Positions 10,447-22,500 of a stretch of DNA of 64,000 nt are shown here, in pieces (position 1 is the first letter of the stretch; each line of letters begins with the position of its first letter). The DNA is taken from the NCBI GenBank assembly GCA_036245525.1, contig BTPG01000002.1, forward strand, positions 166,739,501-166,803,500. The letters are read 5' to 3'. The position numbers and the translations under genes are program-made. This stretch comes from Semisulcospira habei (taxonomy: Eukaryota > Mollusca > Gastropoda > Semisulcospiridae). Below the pieces are notes generated by a model, which saw only the letters and a list, made by a program, of their open reading frames with translations, was not told the DNA's origin and did not search any database.

Positions 10447-11534
10447 CCGCTGAAGGTGGGGCGAGGCAGGAGGCTAGGTGCGCCGGGGGAGGGGGGGGGG
10501 GCCACGGGGCAAGACGGCGCTGGTGCATGCTGGCCGCCTGTCCTGGGGGGGGGGGGGGGGGGGGGAGCGACCGCGATGACGTGAGTGCAGTTGACGGGTC
10601 TGATCGGTCGAGCTCCTCCCAAGGCGCCTGGAGGTGGAAGGCGACGGGTGCCGGGGCCGGCAAGGAGAGGCGTGCCAGGACGGGCGGGTGGGTGAGCGCG
10701 GCCTCGAGGTGCATGAAGTCACTGAGCGAGAGGAGGGCGAGGAGGGCTGAGGGCTGCGTCTGCTGTCACGCTGCGCATCACGGTCTTTCCTGGGAGTGAC
10801 GTCTGATGAGCGGGGCGCACTGGGCTCTTGGCGTCGTGTGGCTTGTCAGGTCTGCCAGCAGTCATAGGATGAAGCGACAAAGCTCGCTGCAGGCCGGCCT
10901 CGATGAGGCAGGCGCTCTGCCGGCTAGACTCCCCGTAGGAGTGAGCAGGCCTGTCTTTGTGCAATATGTCAGGGCCCAGCATATCGGTCGCCGCAATGTG
11001 GGGTAAAAGCGGGCGGGCCTCGATGAGGCTGGTGCGCTGCCGGCCGGACTCCTCCGAGGAGCGAGCGGGCCAGGTAAGAGGGGGCACAGTGGTAGATGCA
11101 GTCCTGGGACCTGAGGTGTAATCATGGGCCCAACATGTTGTCCTCTCCCCAAGGTCAGAGCGGGCACATCTGGTCTCTTCTCCTAGCAAGGACGGGGGCG
11201 CCATGGCGGATGGGCGGTCACGTGCTGGCGTCGGGCGTTCGCGGGGGGTGGGGGGGGGGGGGGGAACCTTGCCAAATGGACCTCAGAATGCGCCATGCGG
11301 GAAGGTAAAGTCCCAGAAGGCACACCGTAAATCCAAGGAACCTCACCCGCAACCACGTAACTCCAAGGTACGACGGGGAACCACAATAATCCAAGGAACC
11401 CACGTAATCCAAAGGGACACATGTAATCCAAGGGAACGCATGTAATCCAAAACCGGCCGGCCAGGAACCGGTCACACCGTACACAGCCAAAGGTCCTGTA
11501 GGCTAGAACACAACCGTTCACGGTAAGCTAAGCA

Positions 11535-11731
11535 AATTGACTGGCGTGACACCACGTGGCACGTGACCAGATGGACAGGGATGGGAGGCTACTCAGGGTC
11601 CGTGGTTACAGCCCCCTTGAGTTGGCTCCCTGGTTGTGTAAGAACACAACAGGTTCTTAGGCTGAAATTAGGTAAGCTAGGCATATCTTCCTAGTAATAA
11701 TGTCATCGGAATGTATTTTGAGAAAACCAAA
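11535..11731. repeat. Right inverted terminal repeat of DIRS element 2
   Basis: Inverted counterpart of 3348-3480, including gacaccacgtggcacgtgac and acaggttcttaggctgaaat. The end (gagaaaaccaaa at 11720-11731) is fixed by comparison with the ICR. It precedes a different sequence at 11732 with no obvious target duplication, as expected for DIRS. Confidence 0.8.
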
Positions 11732-12044
11732 CATCTTTTGTCAAAATATGGCTATTCTGGACCTATTTCCTGATCTTTTGTGACCCTTGACCTTTCTGAG
11801 GGGTCAACCAAGTTAGTATGCATATAAAGGCCTTACCATCAGGTAACTTTGTACGAAGTTTGGGTTTGAAGTTGTGAATAGTATTTGAGAAAAAATAAAT
11901 TTTGTCCAAATATAACTTCTGTTGACCTATTTCCTGATCCCCTGTGACCTTGATCTTTGTGAGAGGTCACTCAAATTGGTATGTTTAGAAAGGTCTTGCC
12001 ACAAAGTATCCTTGGGCCAAGTTTGAAGACTTTGGCTTGATTAG
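11732..12044. repeat. Two degenerate direct repeats of about 130-160 bp
   Basis: The block gacctatttcctgatc...tgtgacc...ttgac...gaggtca occurs at about 11760-11830 and again at 11930-12000, each followed by a similar AT-rich section (caaattggtatg / ccaagttagtatg). No coding potential is seen. Similar tgaccttga strings occur at about 13435 and 55410. Confidence 0.45.
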
Positions 12045-12389
12045 AAAAGAAGTACCCAACGGAGAAAGAAACACGCTTAGAAAAAACGGTACAACACAAT
12101 TTATTAATATTTCGGGTAAATACCCTTTGTCAAAATAGACAAACAAACAGAGACATTAGCCGCTACTTATCTTCAGATGCAGAAGGAATGTGGCAACATT
12201 CCACATTCCTTCTGCATCTGAAGATAAGTAGTGGCTAATGTCTCTGTTTGTTTGTCTATTTTGACAAAGGGTATTTACCCGAAATATTAATAAATTGTGT
12301 TGTACCGTTTTTTCTAAGCGTGTTTCTTTCTCCGTTGGGTACTTCTTTGCATTTCACACGCTTGGCAGTCACCTTTTTGGTCTGGATTG
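12045..12389. mobile_element. Fold-back retroposon, copy 1
   Basis: Near-perfect inverted repeat with arms of about 145 bp (12049-12195 and 12202-12347, meeting at gcaacattcc) followed by an unpaired tail to 12389 (gcagtcacctttttggtctg). It is flanked by the 14-bp pair tttggcttgattag (12031-12044) and tttggcttgaatag (12390-12403), one mismatch. Related copies are at 54463-54618 (exact 14-bp duplication), about 57490-57660, and a one-arm piece at about 22683-22765. There is no ORF. The long target duplication suggests LINE-type retroposition. Confidence 0.7.
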
Positions 12390-12403
12390 TTTGGCTTGAA
12401 TAG

Positions 12404-12820
12404 TCTCCATTAAAGTTTACCATGGACGATGGCGGACGGACGATGGCTCCATTAACCAAGGGGCTGAATCTAGTTTTGCTGATGGTGGTCTGCCCAGGCA
12501 GACAAACTGAACCCACAACTGTGAGGACTCATGAGCATCTATGTCTCTTGCAGTTGGGAGCCAAGATAATCGGACAATACCCCTGAGCTGTCGTGCTGAG
12601 AGCATCTCCAGCGATCAGCCATGGCAGTCATGTGACTTCACAGGCGTACTGAGCATTAGAAGAGGCGCCAAACTAACTCTGGAACTCTCGCAGCCCTAAC
12701 AACTCCAGTGTTTTGGCAGCGAGACTAAAACACAACAGCACCTGTCTGGAGCGACCACCCTGACGCGAGGTCCCCTGTCCATAACCCCATTCACTGCTGA
12801 GAAGGACTGAACATGAGGTG
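12404..12820. other. Region without recognised gene
   Basis: I see no coding exon here. A one-arm copy of the CATGAGCMCC hairpin family lies at about 12520-12555 (actcatgagcatctatgtct). The rest is unassigned. Confidence 0.4.
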
Positions 12821-12821
12821 A

Positions 12822-12889
12822 GTGCAAGAGACATAGGTCCTCATGAGCCCCCGCAGTTGCGGGGGCTCATGAGGATCTATGCCTCTTGC
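12822..12889. repeat. Short palindrome, family H3
   Basis: Hairpin of two arms, gcaagagacataggtcctca and its near-complement, meeting at a cccccgcagttgcggggg core. Related copies or half copies lie at about 28062-28140, 30445-30472, 12520-12555 and 51176-51240, so it is a dispersed small element, probably a MITE. Confidence 0.6.
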
Positions 12890-13009
12890 TGACACTACTT
12901 TGTATCCATGTTCTTTGGATGGCTGGGTCTCTTTTGGTGTTAAATTTACACTTTAGTTCAGAAACACAAACTGCAACTAGTGGCAGTGACAGGGTTAAAG
13001 AAACATTAT

Positions 13010-13222
13010 TTAGGTAGCTGTATGACCGAAAGGATGGTCTTTAATCCTTCGGCCGTCGGTAGCGCTTTCTGTCACGATGATTCCTGCCGGAATCATCGAG
13101 ACAAAAATCGCTACCAACAGCCACAGGGTCAATAACAGGTGACATATTTTGCCCTTCCAGGCTTCTCTGAAGAGAGCGCCTGTTTTTTCAGACCATTTTT
13201 CCCTTGCAAGGAATGGTGGATG
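13010..13222 (-). CDS. WDR89: WDR89 exon 12 (tentative terminal exon)
   Basis: An acceptor ttgctttcag at 13223-13232 precedes an in-phase frame beginning HPPFLAREKWSEKTGALF and ending at a stop at 13010-13012. The last ~40 codons lie inside a P2 hairpin element (13041-13132), so the C-terminus would be transposon-derived. It would make the protein about 435 residues, longer than vertebrate WDR89. If exon 11 is not spliced at 13296, the frame instead reads through to a TAG near 13232. Confidence 0.4.
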   Translation of the reverse strand, partial: HPPFLAREKWSEKTGALFREAWKGKICHLLLTLWLLVAIFVSMIPAGIIVTESATDGRRIKDHPFGHTAT

Positions 13223-14880
13223 CTGAAAGCAAGTTCTACTGTAAGATACAAACACATAAACTTTCCACAGCATGCAATAATCCAATCGCCAGTACCTGTT
13301 TAACACTTGCGGCAGAAATGCCTGTTGCTCCTGGCGACCAAAGACATAGCAGTGAATCTTCTCCGCCCGTCAAAAGTGTTTCTGTCTGTAAGAAAATATG
13401 TCCTCATTTTTTCCAGGCACTTATGGACCATTTGTGACCTTGACCTGGCAAAGGTCAATGACTTGGATGTACTTTTATATATAATGGTCACAGTAGTGTG
13501 CTTCACTTTTGCAGTGTAGATTACCAAGGTAAAGTTAAACCTGTGTCAGGTGACCATCCAAGGGAATACTGAAAAGTGGTCCCTTAGACAGGTGGTCTCC
13601 TGACACGGGGTCATCCAAGCAACAGAAATAAAGTCTGTTGGACCAAACATGGGTGGTGACTTTATACTAGTGGTCGCCTGAACAGATTTGACTGTACAGT
13701 AAGCAAAGGTCCTTGGGCTGACGAGGGCCACAGTGGGCCCGCGCATGGCTGTGCGCAGGCCCACTGCGGCCATCGTCGGCCCGAAGGTTTTGTGCTACTG
13801 AGGTAGACAGTCACGCCTGAACAGGCTTGACTATACAAAAAACAAAGGCAGCTGTACACAGTGAACAGTGAAAAAGTGTGGCCAGGACCATAGAAAATGT
13901 GTTGTTCTACGTAACTGGCTATGTCTGATTTTGTTTCAAGGGAAGTTGATTTATAGCATTATTGTACGTTACACTAGTTAGATTTCCTTTCATAAGTAAA
14001 ATCGCAAGAAACACCAAAACACCATGGCAATTACATTTGAGTCCCATTGGAGACATCTGACAGTATAATGTGGCAATTACCTTTGAGTCCCAGTGGAGAC
14101 ATCTAACAGTGTCTGTGTGGCCACCTTCCAAGGACGCTGTGACCTTCACCTTGTCTGGATGGCTGATGTCAAGCATGTGAAGGGTCCCAGTGTGGGAGCC
14201 GGCTACCAAAACCCAGCCATCGCTTTCTGTGGTTCCTGAGAAGCAGTCGACCAGGTAATCTACACCTTGCTTGGCCTGCACAACAGTTCCATCAGCAAAG
14301 TCATGCATCTACGCTTACTAGATTTAAAATTAATTTTCTAAACTGGGACCCCAGGCAGCAAAAGCCATCGGGCCGGCATCAGCCACAGTCGGCCTGTGCA
14401 CAGCTCTGTGTGGTAATTTGTATCTTGTTACTTCAGTTGTCAGAGGTTTAGGCCTGCCCACCTTTGACATCGTGGACATGCTATTAAATTCGCCCCACTG
14501 CGACCCATCCTAAAAAGTCCCTTCTATAAATAGAAGAGACTTAAAAACACACAAAAATATACAACCAGTATGAAGTTTTAAAAAATGTAACCACCCCTTC
14601 CAGCAGAATTCCTTGGCAGACCACGGGTTAAAAGTGACCAAAACTATTTTGGTAAAGTAACTTTGAAGTCACCAATAATGAACACGTGACACCAATCTTC
14701 ATTGTGTGTCTGTGACTGAAATTCAGCTTACCTGCAACTGCTCTTTGATGTTGGTGATCTGTTGAATGCTGTCACCCTGTAAAAAGGTAGATTCAAACAG
14801 GTAATAAAAAACCAATATCAACAAAACTAACAAACCTGTGTATCAGAAAAAAAACACCACATGATTAAATTGTAATAAGG

Positions 14881-14949
<69 letters not shown>

Positions 14950-16494
14950 CGCTTGAATCAGCGTGCATTTGATTGTGCTCGAGAGTGATGGATGCTGGTA
15001 ATATTTTTTTGCAGGATATAGCTTTTCCTGTCTTGCAAATAATAATAATAATAAAGAGAATTTATAAGGCACCCATACAAGCTCTAGGCGCCGTACAAAC
15101 AAACAAGAAAATATTACCCAATAAAGTGACAAACAAAAACCTCAAAGATTAATGATCATATTAATAGGATAACAGTTAATAATGTGATAGTCTCTGTCTT
15201 GCTAAATGGCAATAGGTTACAATAGCAAAACCCCTCTTTCTGTCATTGCTTTTGACCGTGTTTGAATGATGTTCCCAAACATTTTCCCGTTGATCGATTT
15301 TATGGAAACTAGTCATCATTCCAGTCAGATATATTAGCCATGCCAAACAAATTTTGTTCTAACCAAAGACACCTTTTTGTGTATAGCAAACACATACCTC
15401 CCCAAAAAACTGTGTGCTGGGTGATTTTTTGCTGTTTAAAACGCGTTTTTTTTTACGTAAGTGCAACCCCTGATCGATCCGGACTGAATAGACCTTGGTA
15501 TAAAAATGATCCTTTAGTCCTCACTGTTGGAATCTACAGCATTTTATTGTCAGTAAGAACTGCACAATTGCCTGGACGGTATATAACAATGAAGGAGATC
15601 TGAGAAGTAAGTGGGTCCAGTGCCAGACAGGGAAACAGGACAAATGGACAAGACTTTGTATTTAACTCTGTCCCTGACTGGCAACCAGTCGAGAGCGTGC
15701 AGGATGGGGGAGACAAATCAGGGCTAGAAATTAACTTTTTTCTTTGGGGGCCACCGGGCCCCTTGATTGAAAAATTTGAGGGCCCACAAGCAACTTTCGG
15801 GGCCCAACTTTGAAAAATAATGCAAACAAAAAACAAAAGAATTATTGACAATATAATAAGTAGAAAGTACAATTTGTCTGATAATCTAAAATAAAAACAA
15901 TTGAATTTCCAATTTTGCTGAGTGATGTCATTTTTATTTGCCTTTTCTTTCACTTTCAAACATTACTAACAAAAAAGGGGAAAAAACACACACACACACA
16001 TTCAGTGACACACATATTTCAGTGACTAGTGAGCCTGAAATGGCCATTAAACAAAATAGAAAAAAATCAAGTGAGTCTCTTGTATAATACTTTTCAGTTT
16101 TGTGACTGAGTATTGCACAATACACATCATTAAATTTTTAATGAGTAATCTAACAAAAAATCTGACCTCAATGCACAAAAGTTCAAAACAAAACCATGAA
16201 AGGGAACTAAACTTAACAGTACTCTTCCTGATAAACTAAAGTTAAACAAAATTAAAGGGTTTTCGATTCTTTTCTCTGTTTTTTTTTTTCTGTCCAAATT
16301 TAGGGCACCGGTGTGGGTTGCTTCCCTTGGCCCAAATACGAAACTGCCGAGTAGAGCTAGCTGTAGCAGACGAATTATTTTGCGGGCCAAGCGGGCCTTC
16401 GTTTTTCAACTTTCCGAGCCCGAAATCAACTTTGCGGGTTTTTGGCCCCGGGCCCCCGCTAATTTCGAGCCCTGCAAATACAAGATTGCGTGAC

Positions 16495-16525
<31 letters not shown>

Positions 16526-19500
16526 AATCACCTCATCATAGTCCCAGACATGCCAGGTATCCATGTGCGTGACACAGTAAACATACCTTGGTCCACCAGA
16601 GCCACACCAACCTGCTCGAGCCTAGCATGCATAAATACAAATCAAAAATAAAAACTTAAATATAGAGGCCATTTACACTTGCAACCCGGGTTGAAGCTGA
16701 GTAGAGCAACCCAGGTTGAACCCAGGGTTGATGCGTTTAGACTTGCATTTGGAACTGCATTTGGAATGCATCATGGCACCCTCCACGAGACAACATGTTA
16801 CGTGGCTCATGATGTATTTTGGAGTTAGATGGTGACTGCCTTTCTATTTGTTTTAATTATTTTGTATGTACTATTTCTTGCGGCATAGAAAGAGACGATC
16901 TCGAACACGAGATTCAAGTTACTCGTACAGCAAAGTTTGGAAAAAAGTTGTTTCTTACTACAGGATCATAACCTTTATGACAACGTTGATTAATAGCATT
17001 CTTATATGGTCAGTTCGATGGGAAACCACTTATTTTATTATCAGAAGTGTATGTTCTCTGCCATGGTCTCAAGACTGCTGGAAGCAAATCGTGCTGCAAA
17101 GTTGTATAATGAGCATCTTCAGCACAGACATGGATGAAAAACTGTAGAAACATCTCATGTACAGTGTTGATATACACAACTGACTATGAAATCTGTTGTG
17201 TCAACGGTACTGAAATTGCTGCCAGCGACGTCACATCCCTGATTTTTTTTTGCAACATGCATAGTGATGACGTGGAATGGAATGCAGTTTAGATCCAACC
17301 TTGTTCAATCCTGCTTCAGACTGAGGTTGAACTCTACCCTGCTCCAACCCGAGTTGGGTCAAGTGTAAACGCTCCAACCTGGGTTGTACTCAGGTTCAAT
17401 CCGGGTTGATGTGCAAGTGTAAACAGTCTCAAAGTCGTAAAGGACGGTACCAATGTGAAAATAAGCGTGATATGCTTACCATGATAGTTCACCCTTGAAC
17501 TATCATGCTTAATCCTTTAGTTGTCGGTAGTGGTTTTTGTCGCGATGCTTCCTGCAAGAATTTTCACCACAAAAACCGCTACTAACTGCACCCAACGTTC
17601 AGCAGGAAATGGATTGACCATGATTGAAGGGCAGTGTCAGATTAGCTTGGCGCCATTAGGTGCCAAGCTAATCTGACACTACTCTTCAATTATCATGGTC
17701 AATTCATCTCCTGCAACTGGTCAAAAGTCGTTAGGTGAAACCTCCAAAATTTGGGAAAAATGAATTTTTCAATTAAAATACATTTTTTTGAAAAATACTT
17801 ACCGATGGTATTACACTTAGGAAATGGCTCTTAGCTGGCCTAATTTTAGCCAAATTTTGGTTGTGTCCGTATAAGGGGGTGTTGGCAGGAGTGGGGCGCC
17901 ATAGACCATGCCAAACCCGAATAGCCTCCCCTTACTCACATCCGGTACAAGGTTACCCAGCATACCCCAGTTTAGTTCTTAGCGAACTGCGGCAAGCGGG
18001 GCCGGAGGGAGGGACCTTCGAGTAATACCATCGGTAAGTATTTTTCAAAAAAATGTATTTTAATTGAAAAATTCATTTGTTTTCTCAAAACACATTACCG
18101 ATGGTATTACACTTAGGAAGAATCACAAAGAGGAGGTGGGTGCCGCTATAGCGCCCCTACTGCCAACCACATTGCCCACAAACTCGCCCTCCTGCAGCAC
18201 ACTCCCGATAATTTTAGCTAAGATACCTGCGGCGCCTAGGGCGCCGGGAGGGAGTGTTGCGCTGCTGCGGTGTCTCCCACCAGCGAGAGGATCTGTCGCT
18301 AGGAGGAGAAGTCCCTCAGGTAGCAGCGGGCGAAGGTGGACTCCGCTCGCCATCTCATAGCCGCCACAAGACTTTGACTGCACCGGTGCTGTCGCAGCGG
18401 AACTTGCGGCCCTGGTTCTGACCTCGTGCGCCGCGTTGTGCAACATGTGGCCTCAACAGGTCAACGTCCTGGCAGGCCGGGCGGATAACTCCCCGGAACC
18501 AGGAGGAGCAGGTCTGGCTGAGATACCACGTCTACCTGTGGACAGAGGGAGAAAACAGGTGTGTGCGTCCCCCTGCGCCAGCTTGGTCCGGCGCAGGTAC
18601 ACACGGAAGACTCTCACCGGTTCCTATTGTCTGGGCTACTGAGTGGAATCTGACACTCGTACGGGCAGACAGACATAGACTGTAGGGCAGCCAAGGCGCC
18701 CACGACTTGGCCCTGAAGGCTGGTACCGTAGTAGTTGCACGGCGCCGTCCGTCCGTACCAGCCAGCCATCTGTGTGTGTGTGACGACAGCGCGTACGGAA
18801 ACTGACCCTGGAAGAGGTAAGGCTGTCACCGGGTTTTGAAGTCTGTTCTCCCGGGTGGCACCCAACACGCGCAGGGCGAAACAACTGTCGCCGTCATGTA
18901 GGCCGCGTCTAGTCCAGGCAGATGTGTCAGTAGCTGTAGCATGAACCGGTCGACTGGCACTGCCAGCCACCCGGGTGTGTGGATAGTACTGAGCCTGGAG
19001 GTTGAGTCAAGGACTGCCCTGAAGCTCTCCTCCTTGAAACATCCGTCAGGCGCGTCATGTGCCGGGTTCCAACAGACGAGGTTGAGATCCCGTAAGCCCC
19101 CAAGGTAGAACTTGGTCCCTGCGCAGCACAGCGGGGCAGTCCAAGCGAAGGGAGCCTCTGAAGTGAGGTTTTGCCGCTACCCGGGTCTGATGAGCGAAAT
19201 CGCCTGTAGGAGTCGGCGATCATGGTGAGATAGTCCTGAACGGTGAAAGGGGCCGTCCTTAGGAGATGAAAACCCCCGAGGAAGCACCCTGCCAGCTGGG
19301 GCTTCGTCCAGTTCGGAAGGAAGAAGGTTGTCATTCCCGTCACACAGCGCTCGTCATCTACCCTCGCAACTCGACTGGTTGACGGTCCGCGGGTTGTCTC
19401 GGTAGCACCTATGGCCGCCGTAGGAAGCCTCTGTGGAAGAGGGCTTGCTGCCCAATCTGCGGGCGCGCACCTACATCCACCAAGCTGCAACACAAGTAAT

Positions 19501-22500
19501 GGCGGACAACCACGCGTACACTTCGGCATGCAATCTCGATGGCGAGCAGTGGAGCTGGAAGATCTGGCCACAGCGACGCCTCCCCGCGCGGCAGGCCTCC
19601 AGCGCACTAGCCACTCCCAATTACGCCCTCCTTCTCCAAGCAGAGGAGGTGGCAGGTTGAACGGTGATCCCCTAGTAAGTCATCCGTCCTAAGAGAGCTG
19701 AAGAAGGGACTGAGAGTCCCTCCTACACTGCCCTGCTCCCGTCGACGGGGAGTCCCACTCGAACAGGACGACCGCGCACTCCATCCTCGACGGAATCCCG
19801 GCGAAGAAAACACGTAGTACCTGTCCCGTAGCGTCGGCCCTCTAGTCGACGGCGAAGTGGGCATGATCCCAGCCTACCGCCCGGCTTGCCAACTGGTTAC
19901 GACTTCGAAACTCGAGTTGTCCCAGGTCCTGGAGACGCACCGCTGCTCTCAGGTCTTCGTCTGGTATCTGCCGAGATGACGAGGCACTTGTGTCGAGTCG
20001 AAGGACGAAGATCGTGCTCCAATCTACCGTCTAGTGGAAGAGCTGCGTCGACCCTACTGCCACAGGCCCGAGCGCAACGACCTCTCAGGAACTAATTCCT
20101 GCCAAGTTGTCCCGTCTAACTCCCTGTACTTGCGCCCCCGGCCGCAGGATCCACAGCGCCGAATGGGTAACTCCCTGAAGGCGCTACCGAGGGTAAGTCC
20201 ATCCGCTCCGGTCCGGCGCTGCAGCCTGCCGAAACTCCAAGTTGCCGCCACCCAGGGACGCGAACGCTTCCGCTAGGTCCCGACGCTGTCGTCTAAGGAG
20301 GCGACAAGCGTGCCTGGTCACCGCTGACTACGGCCAGGCCCAAGCGAAGAGTAGCATCCCGTCGGGGAAATGAAGCGACTAGCCGCAAGTCAACTCAGGC
20401 GGAGCTAATCTGAACTGTGCGCATACCCCCGAAGAAGACGTCGTCCGCAGTGAAGTCTGTCGGACCAGTCCGCCACCCGCGCTGACCTCTATCCCTCGCG
20501 CGCCTGGAGTATGCTGTCCCTGACGTTCACAGGAGAGTGCCGTTGGCGTCCCGTCGCCGCCTCCGTCTCTCGGATGTAAGTCGCCCAATCCGGTGCATCG
20601 GACGAACCGCGCCTCCGCGGAAGAGTGGTCCCTGCCAATCCTGTCTGACGGTCCACAGTGTTTTAAGAAGGCTGCGACATCCGGCGGCGCCCGCAGCGTG
20701 AATCAGCTGAGTGACAGGCCTTGCAAGCCTCCTTGTCGGTCTGCCCAGGGGGCCAAGAAGTTCTCCACTGCGCGGTGCCCTGCGTGGCCGACTCTCCACT
20801 CAGCCGCGCGTAATCGATCAGGACGGACGCAGCAACCGTTGGCAGCGGAAGAAGTAGGATCCAGCTGAAGCCACCAGCGCCTCCCCCGGCGCCCTGAAGC
20901 GGAGACAGAAGCCGACCAGAAGGGGCAGGGACTTGAATGCTTGGACGCGATGAGGGGACCTGCGTAGTCCCCGGCTCGAGTAGACTCTCCTGTAAATCTT
21001 CGCAGTAGACGGCAAACGCAAGACCTCTCGGAACCGCGAGCGTAGCGACGTAGAGAAGCTAACCTCGTCCAGCCACGGCGAATGACGTCCTCTGGCGTCC
21101 AGCGGGAACCGTATGCTCCGCCCGCAGGCGAAGGGATGTCCAACCCCTCCGAAGTCCGAGGAACTCCGGCCGGCGGCGATCCAACGAAGGCGGACCCCGC
21201 ACTTGGAAGGAACAACGTAGTCTCAGGGGGCCGCTCCCCCGAACGGTGGCGAAAACTCGGAGAGCCTGTCTTTCCCTTGCGTAGCGAGCCATGGAACTGG
21301 GACGGCGTCTCCTGTTCCTCTCGTACCCCTGGCTTGTGTGAGGCGAGTCCCTGCTTCCGAAGGGGAACTGAAGATCATGAGCGAACGCCGGAACCCGGAT
21401 CCCATCGTGAGGTCGTCTCTTCTGCACTGCATCTAGAGCGGCTCTCGTCTGCATGGTCGGCGCGAGGCGTGGTCCAACATCACCGAGCCGGGATCCTGCA
21501 GTGCGAAGTGCAGTGGTCCTGTAGCCCTTGCGGTCGCCACAAGCCATAAAAAACTGGTGAGCAGCCCGGGCGAGGGCGCCCAACCTAATAATAAGAAAAA
21601 TTAAATTAATCAATGCTTAATGCATGAGCACAATTTGATTGTAATAGCCCTTAAGGGATAATCAAGTTATTGAATTAGATTAAAATATGGGAGACAGAAT
21701 ACCCCTCTGTTTTGTCATCTCTATTGCCCAAAGCAAAGAAAGCGGATTAGAGGTTCCAGGAACCTAACCGTGGAAGGATAAGCGGTGTCGCGCCCCAGCG
21801 GCCTGGCGAACCGCTGAGCCGCTGGGAAGCAACCTTTTAACCCCTGTGTCGCGCACCACGATAACCGTACATACTCATACGTGTTTGCTACCGCGCCCAC
21901 ATGCTCTCACAGACACTAGACACTGTCCAGCGCCTGAGAAGCCGAGCAGTCGCTTCTGCATGTCCGTTTATGACTTGTCGTCTGGCCCGGGACTGGAAGC
22001 ATCGTCGGTACGGTAGCCGACGCCAGCCCTCCGCAGTCAGTGACTACCAGCTTACTGGGCCGGGGCGCCTAGGTCACTGCCGTTGACATGGGCCCCACCT
22101 GGATGCTCAGTCCACCTGCTGTTTGTCCACTCTGGCCTGCGGAAGGACAGTGGAGCGGTTCACTCTTGAGGCCGGGTCCCGGGCCGGTGGAAGAATCATT
22201 GGTTTAGCCATGCAAGTAGAGGTTGTCAGCTACCTCTCCTGCTGACCAGAGCCCAGAACAAGGTATCTTGTGCTTTACAGGTCCGGGACCACCTTGGGTC
22301 CCCCCTAAAACACTGGGGCGTCTCTGTCCGGCGATCTCTGACAGACGACATCCTCTCTCTGTGGGACAGCAAGGCACTGCTTCTGATTGGGGTCCCCTTT
22401 GTACTCTTGGGCGTCTCTGACAGGCGAGCTCTGAAAGACGCCGACCGCTCTCTGAGTAACCACTTGCCGACCTGGTGACCCCCTGGGTGCAGTCAGTGTA

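Larger units (their letters stand above)
3313..11731 (-). mobile_element. DIRS-like tyrosine-recombinase retrotransposon 2, with nested LINE
   Basis: Minus-strand order: right terminal repeat (11731-11535), Gag (10446-9793), Gag-RT (9848-8460), RNase H plus recombinase N-terminal domain (up to 5667, down to 4444), recombinase catalytic domain (4431-3808), internal complementary region (3640-3535) and left terminal repeat (3500-3313). The terminal repeats are inverted: 3348-3480 is about 90 percent identical to the reverse complement of 11540-11690. Inverted repeats with an internal region joining copies of both outer ends are diagnostic of DIRS replication through a circle. LINE A1 interrupts it (5685-8407). 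I see no methyltransferase domain. An in-frame TGA at 4444-4446 and G-run indels suggest it is not autonomous. Confidence 0.9.

Noticed and set aside
10800..10820. Hammerhead-ribozyme-like CTGATGAG string (also near 19190)
   Set aside because: No GAAAC partner or stem arrangement nearby; chance match.
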